Shown here: in pieces, positions 1 through 9,257 of the stretch
Position numbering within the stretch: the stretch's first letter is position 1
Layout: each line of letters starts with the position of its first letter
Assembly: GCF_002776695.1 (NCBI RefSeq)
Contig: NZ_LFJC01000003.1
Span: forward strand, 5,771,835 to 5,835,834
Length of the DNA stretch: 64,000 nucleotides
DNA from: Bradyrhizobium nitroreducens
GTDB lineage: Bacteria > Pseudomonadota > Alphaproteobacteria > Rhizobiales > Xanthobacteraceae
Direction: 5' to 3'
Program-made: the position numbers and the translations under genes
The notes under the pieces: model-generated
The model's input: the letters and a program-made list of their open reading frames with translations, nothing else
Told to the model about the DNA's origin: nothing
The model's database searches: none

Positions 1-70
1 AGGAAGGGCTTGACGCGGCGGTTTGGTGTTTTGCCCGACGCCTCGCGCGCGGTGGCCCGGGCCGATGTTG

Positions 71-178
71 GTCATTTCGGGGCGCCCTAAAAGGGCGAAC
101 CCGGAATCCATTGCACGGCAGAGCATGCGGCCCGATGGATTCCGGGCCTGCGTGCTCGGGCACGCATCCCGGAATGAC
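71..178. repeat. REP-like palindromic intergenic repeat
   Basis: Inverted repeat with 11-bp arms CCGGAATCCAT (101-111) and ATGGATTCCGG (135-145). It is followed by a further CCCGGAATGACGG motif near 168-180. Related CCGGGA/TCCCGG palindromes occur elsewhere in the window (38133-38290, 46521-46560). It lies just beyond the 3' end of the minus-strand AraC gene. Nothing coding was recognised in bases 1-196. Confidence 0.6.
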
Positions 179-196
179 GGTGGTTGCGGTGACGGT

Positions 197-1075
197 TCAT
201 TTCAGCGGCAGGAACACATCCGCGGTCGCCTCGTGCTCGCCGACATCAGGGAAGAAGCTCAGCCGCTGGCAATAGATCGGGAAGTCGCGCGCCTCCTCGC
301 CGCTGGCCGGGAGCCAGTCGCGATAGAGGTAGAGCGCGGCGGGCTCCAGATTGTCGGTGTAGCCGACCACCCGCAGCACCGCGCAGCGTCCGCCGGGAAT
401 CTCGCCGGCCTTGATGTCTTCGCCGTTCGCCTCGATCGGCTGGTCGGTCCCGACGCAGAGGTCCGTGCTGTAGGTGCTGGGCGAGGCTGGTCGCCGCTCG
501 GACCGCCAGACATTGAAGGTCGGATTTGTGCTGGGGTGCAGGCCGCCTGCCTTGCGCCAGGCGATGAACCGCCGGATGGTGTCGCCGAGTGTCGCCGGGT
601 CGCCTCGATGCTCCATGATCGCCACCCGCGTCGGGGGCACATTGCGGATCGTCACGTCGTCAGGGGTAAAAGTCCTCACCAGCTTGCTCCTCGCGTTGTC
701 GAGAGGCCCGAAGGCCACAAGCCACGGCTCCCAGTCGGGAGAGTTGCGGAACGACGACGGCGATTGCCCGAACCGTTGCCGAAAGGCGCGGGCGAAGGCG
801 TCGGGTGCGTCGTAGCCGGCATCCATCGCGATGTCAGTGACGCTTTCGGCGTCGCTGTAGGCCAGCCGGTATGAAGCACGCTTCATGCGGGCGAGCTGGA
901 TATAGCGATGCACCGACAGTCCGAAGGTCGCCGTGAACTGCCGGTGGAAATGAAATTTCGAGAAGGCCGCGACGCTGCTCAGCGCGTCCAGGTCCAGATC
1001 GTCGTCCAGATGCTGGTCGATGTGATCCAGCACCCGCTGCATCCGGGCATGGTAGGTCTGAAGCGCCGCCGTCAT
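197..1075 (-). CDS. AraC family transcriptional regulator with C-terminal GyrI-like effector domain
   Basis: A 292-residue regulator. The N-terminal AraC DNA-binding domain comes first (residues about 5-110; helix-turn-helix stretches around ALSSVAAFSKFHFHRQF and SVTDIAMDAGYDAPDAFARA). It is followed by a GyrI-like small-molecule-binding domain (about 140-290; VAIMEHRGDPATL, CAVLRVVGYTD). This is the Rob/SoxS-like layout in which the C-terminal domain binds a ligand, often a drug or cationic compound. The ATG at 1075 is chosen because it starts exactly before the HTH domain and has GGAG upstream; the frame stays open further upstream without any recognisable domain. It is monocistronic. The ligand and target are not visible. 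Confidence 0.9.
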   Translation of the reverse strand: MTAALQTYHARMQRVLDHIDQHLDDDLDLDALSSVAAFSKFHFHRQFTATFGLSVHRYIQLARMKRASYRLAYSDAESVTDIAMDAGYDAPDAFARAFRQRFGQSPSSFRNSPDWEPWLVAFGPLDNARSKLVRTFTPDDVTIRNVPPTRVAIMEHRGDPATLGDTIRRFIAWRKAGGLHPSTNPTFNVWRSERRPASPSTYSTDLCVGTDQPIEANGEDIKAGEIPGGRCAVLRVVGYTDNLEPAALYLYRDWLPASGEEARDFPIYCQRLSFFPDVGEHEATADVFLPLK

Positions 1076-1253
1076 CGTTCCGTTCTCCGTGGCAGCACCA
1101 GCTAAAGCGCAGACCGGCGTCGCACGCTCGACCGATCTTGCGGTTTTGCCAGGGGGCGCAGAACGCCGCCAAGGGCTGTTTAGGGCGCTGTGGTGGAGCA
1201 GGGCAATCCGCACTTTGAGCGCGCGTTTGGCGGCAGCGAGCATCTGTCATCTC

Positions 1254-1421
1254 ATGGAGGTCCACGACAAGGACGCCGAGGAGGTCGAGCTCCGGCGCAG
1301 CGAAGTCATGGATCTGTGCGACGGCGAGCTGATCGTGCTGAAATGGCGGGAATTGCAGCGGCTCGGGGATTTCACTCCGACCTATCTGCATCTGAAGCGG
1401 CAGTCGTCGCCTCAGGCATGA
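1254..1421 (+). CDS. small hypothetical protein (55 aa)
   Basis: Short acidic/basic protein (MEVHDKDAEEVELRRSEVM...) with no domain I recognise. Its composition, rich in E, D, R and L with few prolines, looks more like real coding sequence than the Pro/Arg-rich out-of-frame translations around it. It is convergent with the Crp/Fnr gene, with 8 bases between them. There is no good ribosome-binding site before the ATG, and the frame is open back to 1089, so the start is uncertain. It could be a spurious frame. Confidence 0.4.
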   Translation: MEVHDKDAEEVELRRSEVMDLCDGELIVLKWRELQRLGDFTPTYLHLKRQSSPQA

Positions 1422-1429
1422 CGGTGGCG

Positions 1430-2146
1430 TTAGCCGCCGGCAGTCGCAGCGCCCAACACTTCGTCAAAATGCTTCTTCACCCAGTCGTTGCAGCAGCAGG
1501 CTCTGGCCTGGAGCTCCGGCCTATCGAGGATCACGATGGCGCCACGGCGGGTGGCGAGGATGTGCCTTGCCTTGAACATCTGGATGACGCGACTGGCATA
1601 GCTGCGGGAGACGCCCAGCATGCTGGCGAGCTGCTCGTGGGTAAGAGGAATCTCGGCCCGGCCGATCCGTTCCTGTGTGGAGATGATCCACTTGGCGGCA
1701 CGCTGCTCGATCGAATGCGCGGCGTTGCAGGCTGCAGTTTGCAGCAACTGCGCAAACTGGCAGTCGGCATAGCGCAAGAACACATCCTGGAGCGGGGGCG
1801 ACCTCTGCTGCGCCTGCTCCAGCGCACGCCGGGGCAGCCGGACGAGGGTGCCGCCGAGCTTCACGACGATGCGCGAATAGGTGAGCGAAGGACTGGATCC
1901 CGCGGCAACGCCGACAGCGCCCTCCCGTCCCACCAGCATGCTTTCGACCTCGCGGTCGTCCTCGACCGGCACGGCGAACGACACCAGCGTGGGGCCGCAG
2001 GGGAAATGAATGGCCGTTACCGCATCGCCGGCGTGATGCAGGATCTGGCTTGCCTCGACTTCGACCGGCTGGAGGTGGGGGGCGAGCAGCTCGAAATCCT
2101 GGTGGGAGAGCTGCCGGAGCAGATCGTTGTGGGGCCGACCGGTCAC
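1430..2146 (-). CDS. Crp/Fnr family transcriptional regulator
   Basis: A 238-residue protein. It has an N-terminal cyclic-nucleotide-binding-type beta-barrel (residues about 15-125, with ILHHAGDAVTAIHFPCGP) and a C-terminal winged helix (about 150-220). The HTH is LTHEQLASMLGVSRSYASRV. It lacks the four-cysteine N-terminus of FNR. The C-terminus carries ACCCNDW, an unusual triple cysteine after the HTH. This layout resembles the Bradyrhizobium Crp-like regulators that sense stress or redox signals, but the ligand cannot be read from sequence. The GTG at 2146 has GAGAAG upstream and starts just before the sensor domain; the open frame continues to 2356 without recognisable content. Confidence 0.85.
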   Translation of the reverse strand: MTGRPHNDLLRQLSHQDFELLAPHLQPVEVEASQILHHAGDAVTAIHFPCGPTLVSFAVPVEDDREVESMLVGREGAVGVAAGSSPSLTYSRIVVKLGGTLVRLPRRALEQAQQRSPPLQDVFLRYADCQFAQLLQTAACNAAHSIEQRAAKWIISTQERIGRAEIPLTHEQLASMLGVSRSYASRVIQMFKARHILATRRGAIVILDRPELQARACCCNDWVKKHFDEVLGAATAGG

Positions 2147-2488
2147 AGTTTCTTCTCTGGGCTGGCCGGGAATCGGCGCCAGCAACAACCCTACGTTTCC
2201 GTGGCGGAACCGACGGTTCCAAAGTGCACACAAGGGCGCGCCGGTGCCCAGAGAAGTTGCGCGCCGGCGTTCCGGGATTCCGGAAAGGTAGGATGGAGCG
2301 GCCCTGCGCGCGGCCCGGCAGCGGTGATCGTGCGAGGTTTGTTCAGGAGTGAACATAGCGGGCTTGCGGATTGGCGTACCGTCCTTCCGCCGAGCGCCGT
2401 ACCCCGTGCGCTCTTGCCCGACGGACCGCCGGCCTCAATCCGCTCGAATGCCGCCGGGCCGGCGGCCCCGAGGGGCGGCGAGAACTTT
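2147..2488. other. intergenic region upstream of the Crp/Fnr gene
   Basis: About 340 bases without a supported gene. It should hold the promoter of the minus-strand Crp/Fnr gene. Several frames are open across it, but their translations are Pro/Arg/Ala-rich and match nothing I know. Confidence 0.5.
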
Positions 2489-2725
2489 TCAGCCGAAGCG
2501 CGCTTCGCGATCCCCCGTGGGATGGCGCTGGGCGGCATGTGTGCGGTAGGCGTCGATCGCCTTGTTGGCGAGCATCAGCTGCCGGCGTTCACCGGTCCTG
2601 AGCTGGGCTTCGATGGCGTCGAGAATGACGTTGGCGCTCTCGTCGGGCGGGCCGAGCTCGCCGCTCTGCTCCAGGCAGCTCCAGGCGATGAAGAATGCGC
2701 TTTCGACGGTGCAGCGAATGGTCAT
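2489..2725 (-). CDS. small hypothetical protein (78 aa)
   Basis: Begins MTIRCTVESAFFIAWSCLEQ and contains a helical stretch DESANVILDAIEAQLRTGER. It has balanced composition, no signal peptide and no recognised domain. It could be an all-helical cytosolic protein. It lies between the Crp/Fnr promoter region and the alcohol dehydrogenase gene, on the same strand as both. No strong ribosome-binding site precedes the ATG. I judge it real from amino-acid composition alone. Confidence 0.55.
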   Translation of the reverse strand: MTIRCTVESAFFIAWSCLEQSGELGPPDESANVILDAIEAQLRTGERRQLMLANKAIDAYRTHAAQRHPTGDREARFG

Positions 2726-2798
2726 GCGCAGCCAACGCGGCGAGGCCGCAGGCGTTCCGCGGCGGGCGCAACTTGCGCCGGGCCCGCCGCAGCGATCG

Positions 2799-3857
2799 TC
2801 AGTTCTTCAAAACGATGCGGCCGACGACCTTGCCGGCGCGAAGCTCGTCGATCCATTTCTGGACGTCGCCCATCGGCTCCTCGCGCATCGGTGTCGGCTT
2901 GATCTTGCCGGCGCGCGCCAGCGCCATCAACTCCTGCGCCTCGGCCAGCGTGCCGACCATGAAGCCTTCGATGGTCATGCGCTTGTAGACCCATTGCACC
3001 ATCGGCAGGGTGAACTGGCCACCCATCAGGCCGGAGACCACGATCTTGCCGCCGCGCGCGGCGACCGCGACCGCAAAGGCCATCGACTTCTCGTTACCGG
3101 CGAAATCGACGATCTCGTCGAAGCCGCCTTCGGTCTCCTTCAGGATGCGCTTGATCACGTCGGGCTCGGACGGGTCGTAGGCGACCGCGGCGCCGTTCTT
3201 CAGCGCGGTGTCGCGCGCGGCCGGCGAGAGGTCGGCAACCGTGATCGGCTGCTTGAACATCGCCTGCGCGAACGACAGGCCCATCATGCCGACGCCGCCG
3301 AGGCCGATCAGCAGGAGATTGCGCTGGCGCGGACGATCGACCAGGCGCTTGAGCGCGCCATAGGCGGTGACGCCGGAGCACATCAGCGTCGCGGCCTGGT
3401 TGACGGGCAGCGGATCGTAATCGAGCAGATATTTCGCGTCGGGCACCAGCACGTGGGTGGCGAAGCCGCCGTCGATGGAGACGCCGAGGAAGCGCTGCTT
3501 CACGCAGAGATTCTCGTCGCCATTGGCGCAGTCGCGGCACTGGCCGCAGCCGATCCACGGAAAGACGGCTTTCTTCGTGCCGACGAGACCGCCGGCGACG
3601 TCCGGGCCGACCTCGTCGACCACGCCGGCGATCTCGTGGCCGAGCGTGAAGGGCAGCGTCATGCCGCGCGTGGTGTCGAGCTTCTTGCCGCCGCCGAGAT
3701 CGGCGTAGCCGTCCTGGATGTGCAGGTCGGAATGGCAGAGGCCGCAGCGCTCGATGCGCACCAGGACCTCGGCGCCTTTCGGCTTCGGCGTGTCGACGAT
3801 GGTCTCGCACAGCGGCGCATCGAACTTGACCAGGGACTGCCGACGCATCAACGCCAT
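2799..3857 (-). CDS. zinc-dependent alcohol dehydrogenase (MDR family)
   Basis: A 352-residue medium-chain dehydrogenase. Catalytic-zinc ligands lie in CGLCHSD (about residue 38) and GHEIAG (about 73). The structural-zinc cluster is CGQCRDCANGDENLC (about 102-116). The Rossmann nucleotide-binding loop is LLIGLGGVGMMGL. The family oxidises alcohols or reduces aldehydes with NAD(P)+ in the cytoplasm; the substrate is not predictable here. GGAGGAAGG sits just before the ATG. It starts 23 bases after the rsmA stop on the same strand, so it may be the distal gene of the lpt-pdxA-rsmA transcript. Confidence 0.93.
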   Translation of the reverse strand: MALMRRQSLVKFDAPLCETIVDTPKPKGAEVLVRIERCGLCHSDLHIQDGYADLGGGKKLDTTRGMTLPFTLGHEIAGVVDEVGPDVAGGLVGTKKAVFPWIGCGQCRDCANGDENLCVKQRFLGVSIDGGFATHVLVPDAKYLLDYDPLPVNQAATLMCSGVTAYGALKRLVDRPRQRNLLLIGLGGVGMMGLSFAQAMFKQPITVADLSPAARDTALKNGAAVAYDPSEPDVIKRILKETEGGFDEIVDFAGNEKSMAFAVAVAARGGKIVVSGLMGGQFTLPMVQWVYKRMTIEGFMVGTLAEAQELMALARAGKIKPTPMREEPMGDVQKWIDELRAGKVVGRIVLKN

Positions 3858-3880
3858 ATTCCTTCCTCCGAAATTCTTGG

Positions 3881-4738
3881 TTACGCAGTTTCGCTGCGTA
3901 TATCCGCCAATTCGCGCGCCATGGCAACAAAGCCGGAAATGGGGATCGTCTCCGCGCGCCGCGTCGCATCGACGCCGGCGGCCGCGGCAAGCCGCGCCGG
4001 ATCCGCTTGAAGCGACTTCAGGCTCTGCCGCAGCATCTTGCGGCGCTGGCCGAAGGCGGCGGCTGCGACCTGCTCGAGCATCCTGCGATCGCAGGGCAGC
4101 GGTTCTGCGCGCGGCGTGAGGCGCACGACGGAGGAGGTGACCTTCGGCGGCGGCACGAAGGCGGACGGCGAGATGTCGAACAGGATCTTGGTCTCGCAGC
4201 GCCAGTTGGCGAGCACGCCGAGCCGGCCATAGGCCTCCTCGTCCTCGTGCGCGACGATGCGCTCGCCGACCTCGCGCTGGAACATCAGCACCATCATGTC
4301 GTACCAGGGCGGCCAGGGCTCGGTGGTGAGCCAGTTGATCAGGAGCTGGGTCGCGATGTTGTAAGGCAGGTTGGCGACGATCTTGGCGCGCTCGCCTGCG
4401 AGAAGCGGGCGGGGATCGAAGGTCATGGCATCGCCATGCACGATCTCGAGCCTGCCGGGGTAGCGCGCGGAAATATCCTGCAAGGCGGGGATCGCGCGCT
4501 CGTCATGCTCGATGGCGATGACGCGTTTGGCGCCGAGCGCGAGCAGCGCGCGCGTCAAGCCGCCCGGGCCCGGGCCGATCTCGACGATGGTGGCGTCCTC
4601 GAGCGGCGCTGCGGCGCGCGCGATGCGGGCGGTGAGGTTGAGGTCGAGCAGAAAATTCTGGCCGAGCGATTTGCGCGCCGACAGCGCGTGCTGGCGAATG
4701 ACCTCGCGCAGCGGCGGGAGGTCGTCGATCGCGCTCAT
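3881..4738 (-). CDS. rsmA: 16S rRNA (adenine1518-N6/adenine1519-N6)-dimethyltransferase
   Basis: RsmA/KsgA, 285 residues, dimethylates two adjacent adenines of the 3'-terminal hairpin of 16S rRNA during 30S maturation. The SAM-binding motif I is VEIGPGPGGLTRALL (about residues 51-65), the catalytic NLPYNIA motif is near 122-128, and the N-terminal SLGQNFL motif is intact. Its ATG overlaps the pdxA stop by four bases (ATGA, 4735-4738), a conserved pdxA-rsmA arrangement that implies translational coupling. Confidence 0.97.
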   Translation of the reverse strand: MSAIDDLPPLREVIRQHALSARKSLGQNFLLDLNLTARIARAAAPLEDATIVEIGPGPGGLTRALLALGAKRVIAIEHDERAIPALQDISARYPGRLEIVHGDAMTFDPRPLLAGERAKIVANLPYNIATQLLINWLTTEPWPPWYDMMVLMFQREVGERIVAHEDEEAYGRLGVLANWRCETKILFDISPSAFVPPPKVTSSVVRLTPRAEPLPCDRRMLEQVAAAAFGQRRKMLRQSLKSLQADPARLAAAAGVDATRRAETIPISGFVAMARELADIRSETA

Positions 4739-5763
4739 CGGCTTTGCGTTGCCGCCATGCGGCCCGCGAGCTTCAGCGCGGCAACCAGGCTCGAAGGGTT
4801 CGCCTTGCCGGTGCCGGCGATGTCGAAGGCGGTGCCGTGATCGGGCGAGGTGCGGATGAAGGGCAGGCCGAGCGTGACGTTGACGGCGTCGTCGAAGGCC
4901 ACCGTCTTGATCGGGATCAGCGCCTGATCGTGATACATGCAGACCGCGCAGTCATAGAGCTTGCGCGCGGCCTCGTGGAACATGGTGTCGGCCGGCAGCG
5001 GGCCCCTGGCCTCGATGCCCTCGCCGCGCAAGGTCTTGAGCGCGGGAGCGATGACCGTCTGCTCCTCGTGACCGAGCGAGCCGTCCTCGCCGGCATGCGG
5101 ATTGAGGCCGGAGATCGCGATGCGCGGCCGCGCGATTCCGAAGCGGGATTTCAGCTCGGTCGCGACGATGCGCGTCGTCGAGACGATCAATTCGCTGGTG
5201 AGCTGGCTCAGCGCCTCGCGCAGGGAGACGTGGATGGTCACCGGCACGACGGCGAGCCGCGGCGACCACAGCATCATCACGGGCTGCGGCACGCGGCCGT
5301 TCTCCGCGGCGAGTTCGGCGAGGAATTCGGTGTGGCCGGGATGACGGAAGCCCGCACGGTAGAGCACGCTCTTGGCGATCGGATTGGTGACGATTGCGCC
5401 GGCGCGGCCCTGTCGGACATCGCCGACGGCCTGCCGGATCGAGGCGAGCGCGGCGGGCGCGCTCGATGCGTCGGGCTTGCCGGGTTCGGCGGTCGCGCGC
5501 TCGCCGGTTTCAACGATGGGGAGGGCCTCGGTGAAAGCGGCCGCGGCCTCGCCGGGGCTCACCGCGGCCGTCCTGACATCGACACCGATCGATCGGGCGC
5601 GGCGGGCGATCAGCGCCTCGTCGCCGCGCAGATAGAAGGCGGGCAGGTTCAGCTCACGACGCCTCAGCCAGGCTGCGATCGTGATGTCGGGCCCGATGCC
5701 GGCGGGCTCTCCCAGGGTCAGGGCAAGGGGGAGGGAGAGCGGCTTTGCTGCGGAAGCGGCCAT
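4735..5763 (-). CDS. pdxA: 4-hydroxythreonine-4-phosphate dehydrogenase
   Basis: PdxA, 342 residues, oxidises 4-phosphohydroxy-L-threonine in the DXP-dependent pyridoxal 5'-phosphate pathway. Family signatures are present: TLGEPAGIGPD at the N-terminus, GHTEFLAELA, NPHAGEDG, MYHDQALIP and HGTAFDIAGTG near the C-terminus. The histidines in these motifs are metal ligands in the family. The ATG at 5763 is chosen because it gives the canonical N-terminus and overlaps the upstream stop as TGATG. The open frame continues upstream, but that part translates surA out of frame. Confidence 0.96.
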   Translation of the reverse strand: MAASAAKPLSLPLALTLGEPAGIGPDITIAAWLRRRELNLPAFYLRGDEALIARRARSIGVDVRTAAVSPGEAAAAFTEALPIVETGERATAEPGKPDASSAPAALASIRQAVGDVRQGRAGAIVTNPIAKSVLYRAGFRHPGHTEFLAELAAENGRVPQPVMMLWSPRLAVVPVTIHVSLREALSQLTSELIVSTTRIVATELKSRFGIARPRIAISGLNPHAGEDGSLGHEEQTVIAPALKTLRGEGIEARGPLPADTMFHEAARKLYDCAVCMYHDQALIPIKTVAFDDAVNVTLGLPFIRTSPDHGTAFDIAGTGKANPSSLVAALKLAGRMAATQSR

Positions 5764-6713
5764 CAGCGGTTGCGATATTCGATCATCGCCGCCTTGCGGA
5801 GCTCGTCGAGATAGGCCTTCTGGGTCTTCTCGTACTTCTCCTGATACATCTTCTCGCGGACCTCGCGCTTCTTCGGCGTGTCGATCATGGTCGGCTTGCG
5901 CGAGCACAGCACCACCATCTCGATGCCGTTCTTGGTCATCTCGGGCGCGGTCAGGTGGCCGATCGGGGTGTCGTCCAGCACCTTGCGCAGCGCCTCCGGC
6001 AGCTCGGCGGTGGTCTTGGTGACGGTGTCGCGGATGGTCGCGTTCGGCGTCGAGCGGAACAGCGAGTTGGCTTCCTCGCAGCTGCCGACGCGGGCGCGAT
6101 AGGTCTCGGCTTCCTTCTTCCGCGTCTCCAGGAACGCCGCGGACGAGCCGCGCGGCACGATCAGCACGATCGGCTGCATCTTGTATTCGGTGCCCTCGAT
6201 CTGGAGCTTGTCGCCGGTCTGGGCCTGCACGGCCTGCGCGACGTCGCGCTCGCCGACCTGGAGGCGCTCCTTGTAGCGGCCGCGCACGAGACTGGTCCAG
6301 ACCATCTCGGCCTTCATGCGGCCCTTCAGCGTCTCGGGGCGGACGCCCTTGGATTCGAGCGACTTGGTGAGCTGCTCCGGCGTGATGCGCATGCGCTGCG
6401 CCATGCCCTCGTAGGATTGGTTGATGTCGGAGACGCCGGGATCGACCCCGTACTTCTTGCCCTCCTTCATCTTCACCTTGTCGTCGATCAGCTCGTTGAT
6501 GACCTCCTGCCGGCTCGGGGTCTTCTGCGTCGTCAGCTGGTCGAGCTTGGAGCGCTGCTCGATGTCGAAATCGGTGATCGGGTCGCCGTTGACCATCACG
6601 ACGATGTTCTGCGCGCGCGAGGGCGAGGGCAGTCCGGTCAGGATCAACCCGGCACTGATGGCGAGCAGGAGGCGGAAGGCGGGCAATGGGATCGTCATGA
6701 TTGTCGCTCGCAT
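5763..6713 (-). CDS. SurA-like periplasmic chaperone / peptidylprolyl isomerase
   Basis: A 316-residue secreted protein. Residues 1 to about 34 form a signal peptide (hydrophobic LLLAISAGLILTGL, then a SRAQ cleavage region). A SurA N-terminal chaperone domain follows (MVNGDPITDFDIEQRSKL, NELIDDKVKMKEGKKYG). The C-terminal parvulin-like region is divergent (GSSAAFLETRKKEAE, DTPIGHLTAPEMTKNGIEM). SurA helps outer-membrane beta-barrels, including LptD, to fold. It lies 54 bases after lptD and overlaps pdxA by one base. The start could also be the ATG five codons downstream. Confidence 0.88.
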   Translation of the reverse strand: MRATIMTIPLPAFRLLLAISAGLILTGLPSPSRAQNIVVMVNGDPITDFDIEQRSKLDQLTTQKTPSRQEVINELIDDKVKMKEGKKYGVDPGVSDINQSYEGMAQRMRITPEQLTKSLESKGVRPETLKGRMKAEMVWTSLVRGRYKERLQVGERDVAQAVQAQTGDKLQIEGTEYKMQPIVLIVPRGSSAAFLETRKKEAETYRARVGSCEEANSLFRSTPNATIRDTVTKTTAELPEALRKVLDDTPIGHLTAPEMTKNGIEMVVLCSRKPTMIDTPKKREVREKMYQEKYEKTQKAYLDELRKAAMIEYRNR

Positions 6714-6767
6714 GTCAGCCGCGTCGAGCCTGTGTTGGGGGCAAGCGCGGCCGGCACTTCAAAACGT

Positions 6768-9257
6768 TCACTGGAGGCCGGAGGAACTGCTGGTCGTCGA
6801 CGAGTTCGCCAGCGTGCGCAGGCCGATCTGGAACATGAACGCGTGGCTCAGCACGGGCGGCGCGGTGCCCGCAGAATAGCTATACGAAGTTACGTAGTTC
6901 GCCGCCAGCACGAAGCAATCGTCGACATAGCCGGCACCGAGCACATACTGGTTGATCTTGTTGGCCTCGAGGTCCCAGCGCGCCGAACCCGACACCACCC
7001 AGTTGGTCGCGACCTTCAGCGATCCCGAGGTCAGGATACCCTCGCGGCGGGTGAGATAGCCGAGTTCCGGCTGCGGCGCGTAATTGCCGTAGAGCACGGC
7101 GACGGACCACCGATTGAAGTTGGCGCGGCCTTCGGCCTCGAAGCGCTGCACGTTCCAGGTCTGCTCGTCCATGCGGGAGCGGACGCTGAACGTGTAGGTG
7201 CTGTTGGGCGAGTAGCTGGCGCTGGCGACGTAATCGGAACGCGGCTTGTCGAGGCCGGAATCGAGACCCGTATTGATGGAGTCCTGAACCGCGAAGGAGT
7301 TCATGCCGAACAGCTGGTAGGACTGGCCGAACAGCACCTTGACGGCGCCGCCCTTGTCGAACTGCGTGGTGGACTGCACGCCGACATTGGCGCGGCCGCC
7401 GCCCTCGACGCGGTCGTAGCCGGAGAACTTGTCGACGCTGAACAGGTTCGAGGCGTCGAACACCATGCTCTGGGCGTCCTCGTTCGGAAGCTTGCCGGCA
7501 TAGGTCTCGTTCGGCCGGATGATGATCTGCGCGATCGGCTCGACGGTGGTCGAACCCCAGGGCTGAACGTTGATGAAGGGGTAGCGGTATTCGAGGCCTA
7601 CCGTCGGCATCAGGCGGAACGCCTGGGTGTCGCCGACGGGAAGATAGTTCGACACGCCCGGCTGGTTGGAGACCGAGGAGTTGATCGCATCGGCGCGCAG
7701 GCTGGCGAACGGAGTCCAGATCTGGCCGAACGGATCGGTGAACGACTTGCGCCACTGCGCCTCGGCCGTGAGGCGGGTGTAGGTGCCGGGGAAGCCGCGC
7801 AGCAGGCACTGCGACGGCGTGCGGGCCAGCGGATCGGCCGACGCCGTCGTGCACAGGCTGTTGGTGTTCGCGATCGTGGTGATCGGATCGAACACCGCCT
7901 GGTCACGCGACAGGTTCACGAAATTGGTCTTGTAGCTGAACTCGCCGCCGAAGACCGGATAGTTGAGCACGTTGGAATAGTCGATCACCGGATAGACGAT
8001 CGGCACCTGGCTCTGGTTGCCCGAATAGCTCAGCCAGTACATCGTCCGCGCGTCGAAGAAGCTGCGGTTGCCGACGCCGGTCAGATAGAGCTGCGACAGC
8101 GCCTCCGTCGGCAGCAGCAGGAACGAGCCGAGCGGATCGCGGTACTGGTAGAGGCGGTAGTCCGAGAAGAAATAGTAGTCGGACATCAGGACGCCGTCCC
8201 AACCCCAGACCCATTTGTCGTTCAGCGCGAACTGACCCTTGGTGTCGACGGCGCCGCGGAACTGCTTGTCGCCGGGCTGCCCGGAAAACGCGCCGGGATC
8301 GAGCTGGTCGATGCCATAGGCGCGGATCTGGTAGGCGCCGTCGATCAGGCGCTGCCGGAACTCGCCCTGCAGCAGCACGCCCTGCCGCGACAGGATGCGG
8401 GGTGTGATGGTGGCGTCCATATCGGGCGCGATCGCCCAATAGTAGGGAACCTCGACGCCATAACCCGTGTTCGACGTGCCGGAAATGTAGCCCGGCATCA
8501 GGAAGCCGCTCTTGCGCTTCACGGTCGGGTCGGGCGTCGAGAAATAGGGCATGTAGGCGAGCGGCACGCCGAAGAATTCGAGCTGGGCCGTCTCGAAATA
8601 CAGCATCTTCTCCTGCTGGTCGTGGATGATGCGCGCACCCTTGACCTGCCACAGCGGCGGCTTCTTCGGATCGTCCCGACACGGCGCGCAGGCCGTGTAG
8701 ACGCCGTTCTCGAACACCGTGTAGTTGCCGCTGGAGCGGTCGGCGCGGCTCGCGGCCATGCGGGTCTGGTCGGCCGTATCCACGCGCAGCGAATCGACGA
8801 AACCGTCGCGGTAATCGTCGGAGAGATCCATGATCTCGGCATAGGTGATCTTGCCGTCGGCATCCGTCATGCGGATGTTGCCTTCGGCATGCAGCCGCTT
8901 GGTCTTCTGGTCGTAGATGACCCTGTCGGCCTCGACGCTGGTGCCGTTGTAGAACAGCTGGACGTTACCGACCGCGGACACGCGCGAATTGTTGTAGTCG
9001 TAGTCGACCTCGGTCGCCTGAACCAGCATCTGGTTGTCGTTGGCGGCCTTCGGCGGCTTGGGGCGCGGCGGCAGCGGATTGTAGGTGAAGCCCTGGGCCG
9101 AGGCGGGGGCGACAGTGGCAACATCGATCAGCGCGCCGAGCGATGCCACGGCAGCGACAGCCATCAACAGCCTGCGAAGAGACAAGCCGGACCCGTTCGC
9201 GCGCATCACCATGCGGCGCGTCAAACGAGACACGGGTCCTCGATGGACGGCAGTCAC
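6768..9257 (-). CDS. lptD: LPS-assembly protein LptD
   Basis: An 829-residue outer-membrane beta-barrel that inserts lipopolysaccharide into the outer leaflet. It has a basic N-terminus and signal sequence (residues about 25-55, ending PASAQ). The periplasmic OstA/LptA-like jellyroll (about 75-200) contains VSAVGNVQLFYNGTSVEADR and LHAEGNIRM. A long barrel domain rich in aromatic beta-strands ends RTLANSSTTSSSSGLQ. Several cysteines suitable for LptD disulfides are visible (TACAPCRDD, NSLCTTASAD, SQCLLRG, VDDCFVL). The start is the GTG at 9257, which overlaps the lptG stop as TAGTG and has AGGAGGACG seven bases upstream. Confidence 0.95.
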   Translation of the reverse strand: MTAVHRGPVSRLTRRMVMRANGSGLSLRRLLMAVAAVASLGALIDVATVAPASAQGFTYNPLPPRPKPPKAANDNQMLVQATEVDYDYNNSRVSAVGNVQLFYNGTSVEADRVIYDQKTKRLHAEGNIRMTDADGKITYAEIMDLSDDYRDGFVDSLRVDTADQTRMAASRADRSSGNYTVFENGVYTACAPCRDDPKKPPLWQVKGARIIHDQQEKMLYFETAQLEFFGVPLAYMPYFSTPDPTVKRKSGFLMPGYISGTSNTGYGVEVPYYWAIAPDMDATITPRILSRQGVLLQGEFRQRLIDGAYQIRAYGIDQLDPGAFSGQPGDKQFRGAVDTKGQFALNDKWVWGWDGVLMSDYYFFSDYRLYQYRDPLGSFLLLPTEALSQLYLTGVGNRSFFDARTMYWLSYSGNQSQVPIVYPVIDYSNVLNYPVFGGEFSYKTNFVNLSRDQAVFDPITTIANTNSLCTTASADPLARTPSQCLLRGFPGTYTRLTAEAQWRKSFTDPFGQIWTPFASLRADAINSSVSNQPGVSNYLPVGDTQAFRLMPTVGLEYRYPFINVQPWGSTTVEPIAQIIIRPNETYAGKLPNEDAQSMVFDASNLFSVDKFSGYDRVEGGGRANVGVQSTTQFDKGGAVKVLFGQSYQLFGMNSFAVQDSINTGLDSGLDKPRSDYVASASYSPNSTYTFSVRSRMDEQTWNVQRFEAEGRANFNRWSVAVLYGNYAPQPELGYLTRREGILTSGSLKVATNWVVSGSARWDLEANKINQYVLGAGYVDDCFVLAANYVTSYSYSAGTAPPVLSHAFMFQIGLRTLANSSTTSSSSGLQ